From Arcicella sp034931005 (GTDB lineage: Bacteria; Bacteroidota; Bacteroidia; Cytophagales; Spirosomataceae): a DNA stretch of 64,000 nucleotides. Below the pieces are notes generated by a model. The model was not told the origin of the DNA. It was given only the letters and a program-made list of their open reading frames with translations, and made no database searches. The stretch spans positions 315,309 through 379,308 of the forward strand of contig NZ_JAYGIN010000004.1 in assembly GCF_034931005.1 (NCBI RefSeq), written 5' to 3'. The first letter of the stretch is position 1. Every line of letters begins with the position of its first letter. The translations under genes and the position numbers were made by a program. Below are positions 25,760 through 34,618 of this stretch, piece by piece.

Positions 25760-26395
25760 ATGTCTTTGAGATTCTATTCAGTTTTAATATCTATTATTTT
25801 ATTAAACGCTTCACGAGTGTTTTCTCAGCAGACAACCGTTGGACATTTTACTTTGGGACTCCAAAGTGGGGTTTTGATGCCCTTAGGGGCGAATAAAGGC
25901 GTTGCTTCTGAGCAAATGGGAATTAGCAATGCGTTGACCTTTAAGTATTTTCCGAGCGACTATTTTGCGATGGGAATGACCATTGGTATGATGAATAATC
26001 ATTTTATGGCACAGACGAAAGCCAATAATGTATCTATAACGCAAGTTCCGCTAACTTTTGATTTTGAATGGTATCCGACGGATTGGGTTGTGAAGCCTTA
26101 TGTGGGAATGGGAGCAGGATTGACCTTTTTCTCGGTAAAACCCATAGGTGGATTAATCAATACGTTAAAAGAAATACCTGATACTTATACAACGCCAGGG
26201 TATTTATTGACAGGAAAAGCAGGATTGTCATATCAACTGAGCGACCGTTTTAGTCTTACAGGTGAAGGAAAATATTTTATGATTGCCGAACCCGGTGAAG
26301 CATTTCTTTGGCAACAAAATGACGGAACAGTATATCGTCAATTCTCCAATAAAGCCACTTTCACTTTAGGAATTCATTATCATTTTGATGAATAG
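25760..26395 (+). CDS. Outer-membrane beta-barrel protein (porin-like, about 21 kDa)
   Basis: A 211-residue protein with the signal peptide MSLRFYSVLISIILLNASRVFSQ and alternating strands typical of an eight-stranded OmpA/OmpW-like barrel (LGLQSGVLMPLGANKG, VKPYVGMGAGLTFF, SYQLSDRFSLTGEGKYF), ending in FTLGIHYHF with a terminal aromatic. No specific function is visible. It is probably cotranscribed with the TonB receptor upstream. Confidence 0.75.
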   Translation: MSLRFYSVLISIILLNASRVFSQQTTVGHFTLGLQSGVLMPLGANKGVASEQMGISNALTFKYFPSDYFAMGMTIGMMNNHFMAQTKANNVSITQVPLTFDFEWYPTDWVVKPYVGMGAGLTFFSVKPIGGLINTLKEIPDTYTTPGYLLTGKAGLSYQLSDRFSLTGEGKYFMIAEPGEAFLWQQNDGTVYRQFSNKATFTLGIHYHFDE

Positions 26396-26419
26396 GGTTT
26401 TATTTTTAGGTATGAGGTA

Positions 26420-26593
26420 TTTTTTAGGTATGAATTATGAGGTATTATAAGGCAGACATACTACATAACCCATAACTACTTACGACCCCATACCTACGAC
26501 CTCATACCTCATACCTAAAAAATACCTACGACCTACGACCTCATACCTAAAAAATACCTCATACCTACGACCTCATAATTCATACCTAAAAAA
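26420..26593. repeat. Long strand-asymmetric inverted repeat (TTAGGTATGAGG family)
   Basis: A 24-bp arm at 26420-26443 is perfectly inverted at 26570-26593. Between them short units (TACGACCTCATACC, ACCTAAAAAATACC) recur in tandem. One strand is A/C-rich, the other T/G-rich. It fills the gap before the 11-bp operator repeats. Confidence 0.75.
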
Positions 26594-26611
26594 CCTCCAA
26601 ACTCCCCTTCT

Positions 26612-26666
26612 TAACATTACGGTAACATAAGCATAACCTAAGCATAATGAACCCGTAACATTGGGG
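26612..26666 (+). promoter_or_regulatory. Five phased 11-bp direct repeats (Pho-box-like operator)
   Basis: Consecutive 11-mers TAACATTACGG, TAACATAAGCA, TAACCTAAGCA, TAATGAACCCG and TAACATTGGGG run without gaps. Eleven-bp phasing with a conserved 5' part is the layout of PhoB/OmpR-family operators. The last unit overlaps the -33 element, as in Pho promoters. Confidence 0.6.
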
Positions 26667-26688
26667 TTAAATAGCCACTCTAATTTTG
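26661..26688 (+). promoter_or_regulatory. Promoter of the TonB receptor/beta-helix lipoprotein operon
   Basis: TTG (26661-26663), 17 bp, TAATTTTG (26681-26688). The start codon is 19 bp downstream, so the leader is very short. Confidence 0.6.
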
Positions 26689-26706
26689 TAGCATCAAAAA
26701 ACCAAT

Positions 26707-29547
26707 ATGATGATGCAAAAGTTACTGAGTACAATTTTAGTTTTAATCGCTTCTATTTCATTCGCTTTCGCCCAAGAGGGTACAATCAGAGGAACAATCA
26801 AAGACGCTAAATCAAAAGAAGATTTAGTAGGAGCAACAGTCTTCCTTGAAGGACATAATAAAGGTGGTGCTGCCGATATTAACGGATTCTTCTCTTTAAG
26901 TCGCTTACCAGTAGGCACTTACAAATTAAAAATCTCATTCGTAGGATATAAATCTAAATTTATTGAAAATGTAAAAGTCCTTGCAGACCAAGTTACAGAA
27001 ATCAATACATCGCTTGACGAAGAAGGTTCGACACTTAATGAAGTTAAAGTTGTTGGTCAGAAATTGACAAATACAGAGGTTTCGGTAATTTCAGAAATTA
27101 AAGCAGCTCAACAAATTGTAAGTGGTATTTCTGCGGCTCAAATCGGTAAAACACTTGACCGTAACGCTGCTGAGGTAGTAAAGCGTGTTCCTGGTGTAAC
27201 CATTTTTGGAGAACGTTTTATCAACATTCGTGGTCTTAATGAGCGTTATAATACAGTTTTATTAAACAACGCTTTTGCTCCAAGTATGGAAGCAGACGTT
27301 CGTTCATTCTCATTTGACGTTATTCCGTCAGCACAAATCGACCGTATTTTAGTATTCAAATCTCCTGCTGCTGAATTGCCAGGTGAATTTGCGGGTGGTG
27401 TGGTAAAAATCTTCACAAAAAGTATTCCTGATAATAATTATTTTACAATTGACATCAGCGGAGGTTCTCGTGAAGGAACAACAGGTAAAGAAATGTTGCA
27501 ACCACAAAGAGGTAAAAATTACTTGTTAGGTTTTAACAACGGTTTTGCTGATTTACCAAAATATTTCCCTACAACGGCTGGTTTGAAACAAATTGCTACT
27601 TCAAATCCAGTTGCATTGACTCAGGCAGGACAATTATTGCGTAATACTTGGACTCCAACTTCAACAACTGCTCTTCCTGACTTACGTATGACACTGACAG
27701 GTGCATATAAATTCATTGATAACGATGGCATTAAATTAGCAAACGTAACAGCGGTAAATTATAGCAATACCAATTCAATCTTTGAAATGTTGAGAAGTGA
27801 CTTCGGATATACCGCAGCAACAAGCAACGAGATTTCAATTAATGAGGATACAAAGTTTAGAGATTTACAATATAACAATGCCATTCGTTTGGGTGTGCTT
27901 CATAACTGGGCATTGAAAATTAACGACAAACATACATTTGAATTCAAAAACCTTTTCAACCAAATGAGCAATGCTCAGTATGTAAACAGAAATGGTTTTG
28001 AAAATGGTGGAACTTGGAATATCCGTTCTTTAGACCAAGTTTTTAGAGGAATTTATACAGGTCAAGTATTAGGTCGTCATAAATTAAACGATGATAAAAC
28101 ATTAGTTGATTGGGTAGTTGCTTATAACAAAACGTACCGTGACCAACCTGATTATAAACGTTTTAGATATTCAACAGATAATGGTTCAGAACCAAGTTTG
28201 TTAGTGCCATTTGGAGCAGCTCAAACGGTAAACTTAGGTAGAACAAATATCTTACTTGATGAAAAAGCATTGATGGGAGGTTTCAACGTAGTTCAGAAAT
28301 TGACCGTTGTGAAAGGTGCAACGAAAGAAAGTAGTAAAGAATTAGAATTGAAATTTGGTGGATTCTACGAAAATAAAGACCGTTCTTTTAATGCTCGTAA
28401 CTTAGGTTTTGTTCGTGCTAATGGAACATTGTTTGACGTTGGAAGTTTACCAATCGACCAAATCTTTGCTCAACAAAATATCAATTTAACTAACGGTGTG
28501 AAAATTGACGAGCAAACAAATGCTTCTGACTCATACTCGGCAAGTAATAACCAAATTGCTTTTTACGCATCAGGAAACTATTCTTTCACGAAAAAATTGA
28601 ATTTGATTGCAGGCTTACGTGTAGAGAAAAACGTTCAGAAATTGAATAGTTACGACATCAGTAAAAATGCTCCAGTAAACTTCAATCGTGATATCACGAA
28701 TGTTTTACCTTCGGCAAACTTAACTTACAATTTCTCTGAAAAATCATTGTTACGTTTTGCTTACGGAAAAACCGTTAACCGTCCTGAATTCCGTGAAATT
28801 GCTCCATTCTCTTTCTATGATTTTGTAAATAACCGTGTAATCACTGGTAATTCAAATCTTGAAAATGCACAAGTTGACAATGCCGATTTCCGTTACGAAT
28901 TCTATCCAACACCTTCTGAAATTATCTCGGTTGCAGCTTTCTATAAATATTTCAAGACACCAATCGAAGTTGTTTTTGACGGTGTGAATAATAACAACAT
29001 CAGTTTTAGTAACGCAGAAAGTGCTTTCAGTACAGGTATCGAATTAGAGGTTAGAAAATCATTGGATAAATTGACTGACTCTAAATTCTTGAATAAAATC
29101 AATTTGGTTTTCAACGGAGCATTTATTTATAGCCGAGTGAAATTTAGTGCCAATACGATTAACCAATCAGATAATCGTCCATTACAAGGACAGTCGCCGT
29201 ACATCATCAATGCAGGTATTAATTACAACGATAACAAAAACAATACACAAATTAGCTTATTGTTCAACGTAATCGGAAAGCGTATTTATGCAGTAGGAAA
29301 CTCATTTGCAGCAGGTTATCCAGACTGGTACGAAATGCCACGTAATGTGTTAGACTTGACTTTCTCGAAAGAAGTTTACAAAAACTTAATCGTGAAAGGT
29401 GGTATTACAGATATTCTTAATAACAAAAACTTAATTCTTCAAGACGGAAACAGAGATGGTAGTTTCAATAGCGATTCAGACCAAACAATCCAGTCTTATT
29501 CTCCAGGTAGAGTTTATTCTTTGGGCGTAGTTTATACAATTCGCTAA
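26707..29547 (+). CDS. TonB-dependent receptor with carboxypeptidase-like domain
   Basis: A 946-residue receptor: signal peptide ending ASISFAFAQ, CarboxypepD_reg-like domain (about 25-110, GTIRGTIKDAKSKEDLVGATVFLEG), plug (about 125-250, KTLDRNAAEVVKRVPGVTIFGERFINIRGLNERYNTVLLNN) and a barrel ending YSLGVVYTIR. The plug wording is that of a receptor subgroup usually followed by a large beta-helix lipoprotein, as here. No SusD-type partner is present. The Pho-box-like repeats upstream suggest induction by phosphate limitation or another OmpR-type signal; the ligand is unknown. Confidence 0.9.
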   Translation: MMMQKLLSTILVLIASISFAFAQEGTIRGTIKDAKSKEDLVGATVFLEGHNKGGAADINGFFSLSRLPVGTYKLKISFVGYKSKFIENVKVLADQVTEINTSLDEEGSTLNEVKVVGQKLTNTEVSVISEIKAAQQIVSGISAAQIGKTLDRNAAEVVKRVPGVTIFGERFINIRGLNERYNTVLLNNAFAPSMEADVRSFSFDVIPSAQIDRILVFKSPAAELPGEFAGGVVKIFTKSIPDNNYFTIDISGGSREGTTGKEMLQPQRGKNYLLGFNNGFADLPKYFPTTAGLKQIATSNPVALTQAGQLLRNTWTPTSTTALPDLRMTLTGAYKFIDNDGIKLANVTAVNYSNTNSIFEMLRSDFGYTAATSNEISINEDTKFRDLQYNNAIRLGVLHNWALKINDKHTFEFKNLFNQMSNAQYVNRNGFENGGTWNIRSLDQVFRGIYTGQVLGRHKLNDDKTLVDWVVAYNKTYRDQPDYKRFRYSTDNGSEPSLLVPFGAAQTVNLGRTNILLDEKALMGGFNVVQKLTVVKGATKESSKELELKFGGFYENKDRSFNARNLGFVRANGTLFDVGSLPIDQIFAQQNINLTNGVKIDEQTNASDSYSASNNQIAFYASGNYSFTKKLNLIAGLRVEKNVQKLNSYDISKNAPVNFNRDITNVLPSANLTYNFSEKSLLRFAYGKTVNRPEFREIAPFSFYDFVNNRVITGNSNLENAQVDNADFRYEFYPTPSEIISVAAFYKYFKTPIEVVFDGVNNNNISFSNAESAFSTGIELEVRKSLDKLTDSKFLNKINLVFNGAFIYSRVKFSANTINQSDNRPLQGQSPYIINAGINYNDNKNNTQISLLFNVIGKRIYAVGNSFAAGYPDWYEMPRNVLDLTFSKEVYKNLIVKGGITDILNNKNLILQDGNRDGSFNSDSDQTIQSYSPGRVYSLGVVYTIR

Positions 29548-29683
29548 TTGAAAATTTGATAAGCATTAAAAGAGCAGTAAGAAAGAATAAGCCGTTCCAC
29601 AAAATCATAAAGAAAACAGTCAGTATAAATAAAATAAACATTATTTCAATTTAATATATTATAAACTATTCATTTCGAAACTC

Positions 29684-31423
29684 ATGAAATCTATCAAAAT
29701 TATTGCTCTGTTACTTTCGGTAATAACAATGTTTCAGGCTTGTAAAGACGATACTCCTGCTGTTGTGCCAATTCCAACAATTACGACAAGCGGAACTTTA
29801 TCGGGAATTCCAGGAGCAACCGTTCAAATCAAAGCATCAATTAATGCTCCAGGTGGCGTAAAAGCAATTACAGTTTTGAAAAATGGTTCTGCTTTTGATT
29901 CTCAAACTGGAACTGGACAAACAACACTTGACTATACTAAAGATTACGTTATTGAGTCACTTGCAGCTAACTCGGTAGTTAATTTTACCATTCAAGTAAC
30001 TGATAACAATAACCAAGTTTCTTCTTTAACTACTATTCCAGTAACAGTTTCTGCAATTCCTGCTCCAACAGTAGTTACAGTTTCAGGTAATTTAGAAGGT
30101 AATATTACTTGGACGGCTGATAAAATCTATAAATTGAGCGGTTTTGTTCGTTTGGGTCAAGAAGCAGTATTTGGTACTGTTACTAAAACGGCAACATTGA
30201 CAATCCAACCTGGTACAGTTATCATTGGTGAACGTGCTACAAAAGGTACTTTAGTTGTTCAAAGAGGTAGTAAATTAATTGCAGAAGGTACAGCAGCGAA
30301 ACCAATCGTGTTTACATCTGAGCGTGCAGCAGGTGAGCGTGAACCAGGTGACTGGGGTGGAATTGTAATTTGTGGTAAAGCAATCAACAACTTACCAGAT
30401 GCTCAAGCAAACCGTGAATTAGAAGGTGCTTATGGTGCATTCCACGGAGGTACAGATAATACTGATAACTCTGGTTCTTTAAAATATGTTCGTGTTGAAT
30501 TTGCAGGTATTCCAATTAACCCTAACCAAGAAGTAAACTCATTCACTTTTGGTTCAGTAGGTGCTGGTACAACGTTAGAATATTTACAAGCTACTTTTGG
30601 ATTAGATGATTCATTTGAATGGTTTGGTGGAAATGTAAATGCTAAATATTTGGTAGCTTACAAAGGTTTAGATGATGATTTTGACATTGATAATGGTTTC
30701 TCTGGAAATGTTCAATACGGAATTGGTATTCGTGGTGCTACACAAGCAGATATTTCTGGTTCAAACGGATTTGAGGTTGATAATGATGCTGCTGGTTCTT
30801 CAAATGCTCCATTCACTTCTGCAACGTTTGCCAATATGTCTATCATTGGACCAAAAGGAAGTTTGATAACCATTAGTTCTCAATTCCAAAATGGAGCTCA
30901 ATTACGTCGTAACAACAAATTGAAAATCTATAATACAGTTATTACAGGTTATCCAAACGGTGTTTATATTGATAGCCAAAGAGGAGATGCAAAAGGTAAT
31001 GCTGCCAAAGGAGATATTACGCTTCAAAACGTTATCGTTGCAGGTTTAGACAAATGGGGAACAAATGGTTTTGGTCAAGGAGATGCTAACCTTCCACGTG
31101 GATTTGGTGTAGTAGATAACGAACAATCTACGGCTGCTCCAGCAATCTTGATTGGTACTCAAAAGCCTTCTGAATGGTTTGTTGCTCAAACAGGAAACAA
31201 ATTATTGGCTAATACTTCAACGCTTGGTTTAAACTCATCTTTATGGTCAACTGGTCGTCCTACATTTGTTTTAGGAACTGGCTCTACTTTATTAGGTGTA
31301 AATCTACCAACAACTTTACCTGCTTTCTTCACGAAAACGACTTTTGCAGGTGCATTTAATGATACAGACTGGACACTTGGTTGGACGGAGTTTAATCCAC
31401 AAACAATTGTTTACGTAAAATAA
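29684..31423 (+). CDS. Surface lipoprotein with right-handed beta-helix-like repeats
   Basis: A 579-residue lipoprotein: lipobox MFQAC (Cys20) followed by KDD, which fits the Bacteroidota lipoprotein surface-export signal. An Ig-like N-terminal region (about 30-130) is followed by repeats such as TLTIQPGTVIIGERATKGTLVVQRGSKLIAEG and LKYVRVEFAGI, typical of parallel beta-helix proteins, plus the acidic GLDDDFDIDNGFSGNVQYGIGIRGA segment. It likely sits on the cell surface and works with the TonB receptor encoded 136 bp upstream. The substrate is unknown. Confidence 0.8.
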   Translation: MKSIKIIALLLSVITMFQACKDDTPAVVPIPTITTSGTLSGIPGATVQIKASINAPGGVKAITVLKNGSAFDSQTGTGQTTLDYTKDYVIESLAANSVVNFTIQVTDNNNQVSSLTTIPVTVSAIPAPTVVTVSGNLEGNITWTADKIYKLSGFVRLGQEAVFGTVTKTATLTIQPGTVIIGERATKGTLVVQRGSKLIAEGTAAKPIVFTSERAAGEREPGDWGGIVICGKAINNLPDAQANRELEGAYGAFHGGTDNTDNSGSLKYVRVEFAGIPINPNQEVNSFTFGSVGAGTTLEYLQATFGLDDSFEWFGGNVNAKYLVAYKGLDDDFDIDNGFSGNVQYGIGIRGATQADISGSNGFEVDNDAAGSSNAPFTSATFANMSIIGPKGSLITISSQFQNGAQLRRNNKLKIYNTVITGYPNGVYIDSQRGDAKGNAAKGDITLQNVIVAGLDKWGTNGFGQGDANLPRGFGVVDNEQSTAAPAILIGTQKPSEWFVAQTGNKLLANTSTLGLNSSLWSTGRPTFVLGTGSTLLGVNLPTTLPAFFTKTTFAGAFNDTDWTLGWTEFNPQTIVYVK

Positions 31424-31424
31424 A

Positions 31425-31500
31425 TAAGGTTTTAGGTTTAGATATTAGGTTTTAGTATTCGAGAATTTTCAAACTAAAACCTAATATCTAAAACCTATAC
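31425..31500. repeat. Long strand-asymmetric inverted repeat (TTAGGTTT family)
   Basis: GATATTAGGTTTTAG (31441-31455) is perfectly inverted at 31475-31489, with further TTTTAGGTTTA/TAAAACC units outside. It sits between the beta-helix lipoprotein and the next lipoprotein gene. Confidence 0.7.
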
Positions 31501-31517
31501 TCTCAGAAATTACCAAT

Positions 31518-32066
31518 ATGAAAACGATACTTTTAGGCTTACTGATTACCTTAACGCTCATTTCCTGTCAATCTAATAATAACGACTTTGATAATTATTT
31601 TTCTAAAAGTCAACAAGATAGCCTCTTAACCAATATTGTTACTTACCTCTATTTACCTGCTCCAGAAGCAACCAATAAAACAAAGTTTCAGCCTCAATTT
31701 AGAGGTTTTTACGCCAAAAATATTCCTAATTTTAAAGTACAAAAGTATTACCAAGCAGAAAATGGTTGGCATTACTTTTTCCTGATTCGCCCAGTAGGTT
31801 CAAGCTCAGCTTTTAAAAGAGGCGTTCTCGGGAAATTCAAATTAACGCCCAATTCATTAATGCCAATAGCATTTGAAGAAGTTGCCAATACACCACATTT
31901 AGCGGAGGAAGTAGCAAAAGAACGTGGTAATTATTTATTCCAAGAATTGATAAAAAACGGGAATTTAAACCAGCAAATTCCTATGAAACAATATATAGAA
32001 TGGCCAGATGAACATTTGGCTTATGATAAAAAGACAAATCAGTGGATAACTATAAAACCGTATTAA
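31518..32066 (+). CDS. Lipoprotein of unknown function
   Basis: A 182-residue protein with signal peptide and lipobox LTLISC (Cys17), followed by a low-complexity NNNDFDNYF stretch. I do not recognise a domain; the body has LPAPEATNKTKFQPQFRGFYA and WHYFFLIRPVGSSSAFKRGVLGKFKL. It is the third gene downstream of the 11-bp operator repeats and probably part of that operon, ending at a strong terminator, so it may serve the same surface uptake system. Confidence 0.75.
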   Translation: MKTILLGLLITLTLISCQSNNNDFDNYFSKSQQDSLLTNIVTYLYLPAPEATNKTKFQPQFRGFYAKNIPNFKVQKYYQAENGWHYFFLIRPVGSSSAFKRGVLGKFKLTPNSLMPIAFEEVANTPHLAEEVAKERGNYLFQELIKNGNLNQQIPMKQYIEWPDEHLAYDKKTNQWITIKPY

Positions 32067-32121
32067 AGATTTCCTCTCTGCTACGGTAGGGAGAAAGTCC
32101 AAACGGATTTTCATATTGGTG

Positions 32122-32164
32122 TAATAAAGCAAAAGCCGAGATTTATAGTCTCGGCTTTTCTGTT
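32122..32164 (+). terminator. Rho-independent terminator
   Basis: AAAAGCCGAGA and TCTCGGCTTTTCTG form an 11-bp stem with a T-rich tail, 55 bp after the lipoprotein stop. Confidence 0.85.
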
Positions 32165-32304
32165 TCTTTAACTTTTCACAGCAATAAATAATATCTTGAG
32201 TGTGTAGTCTTGAAAGAAATTAAACTTTCAAGTTTTCGAAATACTTTGATAGCATACTTGATAAATGCCACTTAAATTTGTAAATAGTTAAACAACACTC
32301 TAAT

Positions 32305-32880
32305 ATGACTATCGAAAAAGAAACTATAACCCGTTGTCAATGGGCTGGAAATGATGCACTTTACATAAAATATCATGATGAAGAATGGGGCGTTCCACTT
32401 TATGATGATGATAAGTTATTTGAATTTTTAATCCTTGAAGGTTTTCAGGCAGGATTGAGTTGGATAACCATTTTACGGAAAAGAGAGAACTTTAGAAAAG
32501 CATTTGATAATTTCGATGCCTTAAAAATTGTTAAATATGATGCTCAAAAAGTAGAAGAACTCATGCAGGATGCAGGTATCATCAGGAATCGTTTGAAAAT
32601 AGAAGGAACAATCATCAACGCTCGTTTATTTCTTGAAATACAACAAGAATATGGCAGTTTTAGAGAATATATTTGGCAGTTTGTAGGAGGTCAACCCATT
32701 GTAAATCAGGCGAATAGTTTAGGTAGTGTGCCTGCAAGAACCGATATTTCAGATGCCATGAGTAAAACTCTCAAGAAACGAGGATTCAAGTTTATTGGTA
32801 CTACAATTTGCTACGCCTTTATGCAGGCAACAGGTATGGTCAATGACCACATTATAAATTGTATCTGTTATAACCGATAA
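32305..32880 (+). CDS. tag: DNA-3-methyladenine glycosylase I
   Basis: A 191-residue Tag protein. The signature RCQWAGNDALYIKYHDEEWGVP (about 9-31) supplies a zinc-binding Cys and the conserved Y-H-D-x-E-W-G; LEGFQAGLSWITILRKRENFRKAFDNFD and the late GFKFIGTTICYAFMQATGMVNDH with catalytic-pocket residues and zinc His complete it. It removes N3-methyladenine from alkylated DNA. Full length for the family (about 190). It is preceded by about 140 bp without other features. Confidence 0.95.
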   Translation: MTIEKETITRCQWAGNDALYIKYHDEEWGVPLYDDDKLFEFLILEGFQAGLSWITILRKRENFRKAFDNFDALKIVKYDAQKVEELMQDAGIIRNRLKIEGTIINARLFLEIQQEYGSFREYIWQFVGGQPIVNQANSLGSVPARTDISDAMSKTLKKRGFKFIGTTICYAFMQATGMVNDHIINCICYNR

Positions 32881-32966
32881 TCTATCCCATAAAATTGACT
32901 TAGCTTTTGTAACTTTGCATATAAGAACGGTTCGAATCACCAATCTTCAAAATAAAACTAAAATAA

Positions 32967-33707
32967 ATGAATTCACGTATCGTCATCATTCCTACTTATA
33001 ACGAAATAGAAAACATTGAAGCCATTATACGTAAAGTGATGAGCCTTGAACCTGCTTTCGATTTATTGATTGTAGATGATGGTTCTCCAGATGGAACTGG
33101 AAAAAAAGTTAAAGAATTACAAACCGAATTTGGGACAAATCGTTTGCACTTACAGGAACGTAAAGGTAAATTAGGTTTAGGTACAGCTTATATTCATGGT
33201 TTTAAATATGCTTTAGGACTGAACTATGAGTATATTTTTGAAATGGATGCCGACTTTTCGCATAATCCAGATGATTTGGTAAGATTGTATAATGCTTGTG
33301 CCAATGACGGTGCAGACATGGCGATTGGTTCAAGATACATCAATGGTGTCAATGTGGTAAACTGGCCAATGAGCCGTGTATTAATGTCATATTTTGCAGG
33401 ATATTATGTAAGATTTATTACTGGTATTCCTGTAATGGATGTTACGGCAGGCTTTAAATGTTATACCGCTAAGGTTTTGAAAACCATTAATTTAGATTCT
33501 ATAAAATTTGTTGGTTATGCGTTTCAAGTAGAAATGAAATTTACCACATGGAAATACGGTTTCAAAATTGTTGAAGTGCCAATTATTTTCACAGACCGTA
33601 CAAAAGGACAATCTAAAATGTCTGCCAATATATTCCGTGAAGCAATTTTAGGAGTTATTCAAATGAAAATCAATAGCTTCTTTAAAAAATATAAGAGAAG
33701 TTTATGA
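32967..33707 (+). CDS. Polyprenol-phosphate mannose synthase type glycosyltransferase (GT2)
   Basis: A 246-residue GT2 enzyme: IIPTYNEIENIEAIIRKV at the N-terminus, LLIVDDGSPDGTG (about 34-46), EMDADFSHNPDDL (about 93-105) with the D-x-D metal site, and the GSRYINGVNVVNWPMSR segment typical of dolichol-phosphate mannose synthase. It lacks the C-terminal membrane helices found in longer homologues, so it should be peripheral. It makes a lipid-linked sugar donor for cell-envelope or O-glycosylation, processes known in this phylum. The sugar is inferred from family resemblance. Confidence 0.88.
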   Translation: MNSRIVIIPTYNEIENIEAIIRKVMSLEPAFDLLIVDDGSPDGTGKKVKELQTEFGTNRLHLQERKGKLGLGTAYIHGFKYALGLNYEYIFEMDADFSHNPDDLVRLYNACANDGADMAIGSRYINGVNVVNWPMSRVLMSYFAGYYVRFITGIPVMDVTAGFKCYTAKVLKTINLDSIKFVGYAFQVEMKFTTWKYGFKIVEVPIIFTDRTKGQSKMSANIFREAILGVIQMKINSFFKKYKRSL

Positions 33708-33792
33708 GTTTAGCGTTTATGAGTAAAAAAAGGAATATTCTTTATTCAGTTAAGACTCATAAACTCATGAATTCATAAATTTACAAACTCAA
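33700..33792. repeat. Strand-asymmetric inverted repeat (GAGTTTATGA family)
   Basis: TTTATGAGTTTA and TTTATGAGT on the left face ACTCATAAACTCATGAATTCATAAA on the right. The left arm overlaps the last codons of the GT2 gene. Confidence 0.6.
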
Positions 33793-33793
33793 A

Positions 33794-34336
33794 ATGACTT
33801 ACGAACACATTAAAGCCATTCATATTATCTTCGTAACCAGTTGGTTTGCAGGACTTTTTTATTTGCCACGCCTTTTTGTGTATCATACTGAAGCTAATGA
33901 TAAACCAGATTTGGAGCGTTCTATTATTCAAGAACAATTCAAAAAAATGGAAAAAATTCTGTTCAATGCCATCATGGTTCCTGCCATGTGGTTGACGGTT
34001 ATTTCTGGGATTACAATGGTTTATTGGACTTGGTGGGATTCTTTCTCAGCTCATGGTTGGTTACATATCAAATTGAGCTTTGTGGTTGGACTAATCATTT
34101 ATCATTTTTATTGTAGAAAACTGATTGCCGAATTACGCCAAGATAAATTTAGGTTTACTGGTTTTCAGTTAAGACTGTTTAACGAAATAGCTACTATTTT
34201 CCTTTTCGCCATTGTATTTTTAGTAGTTCTCAAAAATTCAGTGGATTGGATTTGGGGTATTTTAGGCTTAGTTCTTTTCGCCGTAATCATTATGTCAGCG
34301 GTAAGAATTGTGAAGAAAATTCGGGAGAAGAAGTAA
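33794..34336 (+). CDS. hemJ: HemJ-type protoporphyrinogen IX oxidase (CopD-related membrane protein)
   Basis: A 180-residue protein with four to five membrane helices. The N-terminal HIIFVTSWFAGLFYLPRLFVYH carries the conserved His10 of HemJ, and the third helix has WLHIKLSFVV with the conserved Lys. HemJ oxidises protoporphyrinogen IX to protoporphyrin IX in haem synthesis. The gene stands 86 bp after the GT2 gene across a hairpin element. A distant CopD-only role is less likely because both HemJ residues are present. Confidence 0.85.
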   Translation: MTYEHIKAIHIIFVTSWFAGLFYLPRLFVYHTEANDKPDLERSIIQEQFKKMEKILFNAIMVPAMWLTVISGITMVYWTWWDSFSAHGWLHIKLSFVVGLIIYHFYCRKLIAELRQDKFRFTGFQLRLFNEIATIFLFAIVFLVVLKNSVDWIWGILGLVLFAVIIMSAVRIVKKIREKK

Positions 34337-34350
34337 GCTGAAATCGTAAA

Positions 34351-34612
34351 CTAAAATTAGACCACAGATTGTACTGATTCAACGGATTTACACGGAAATT
34401 TAAAGAAAAATCAAAACTCCGTTATGGGTAAATTGTAGATGGTTTTGAAATCATTAACGGTACGATAAAGAGTTTGTCTCAACACAAACGATAGACCACT
34501 GATTGAACGGATTATACTGATTTTCGCTGATTTTTCTTTATCTGCTGTGTAAATCAGTATAATCCGTTTCATCAGTGGTCTAAATTTGTCTGCGACAAAT
34601 AGTTTATAGTTC
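34351..34612. repeat. Two degenerate copies of the dispersed 160-bp palindrome
   Basis: 34351-34440 carries a truncated arm (AAATTAGACCACAGATTGTAC, TTCAACGGATTTACACGG) and 34470-34612 a fuller but diverged hairpin (AGACCACTGATTGAACGGATT / AATCCGTTTCATCAGTGGTCT). Both end in sequences like TAGTTTATAGTTC. No gene is seen here. Confidence 0.65.
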
Positions 34613-34618
34613 TGATTA

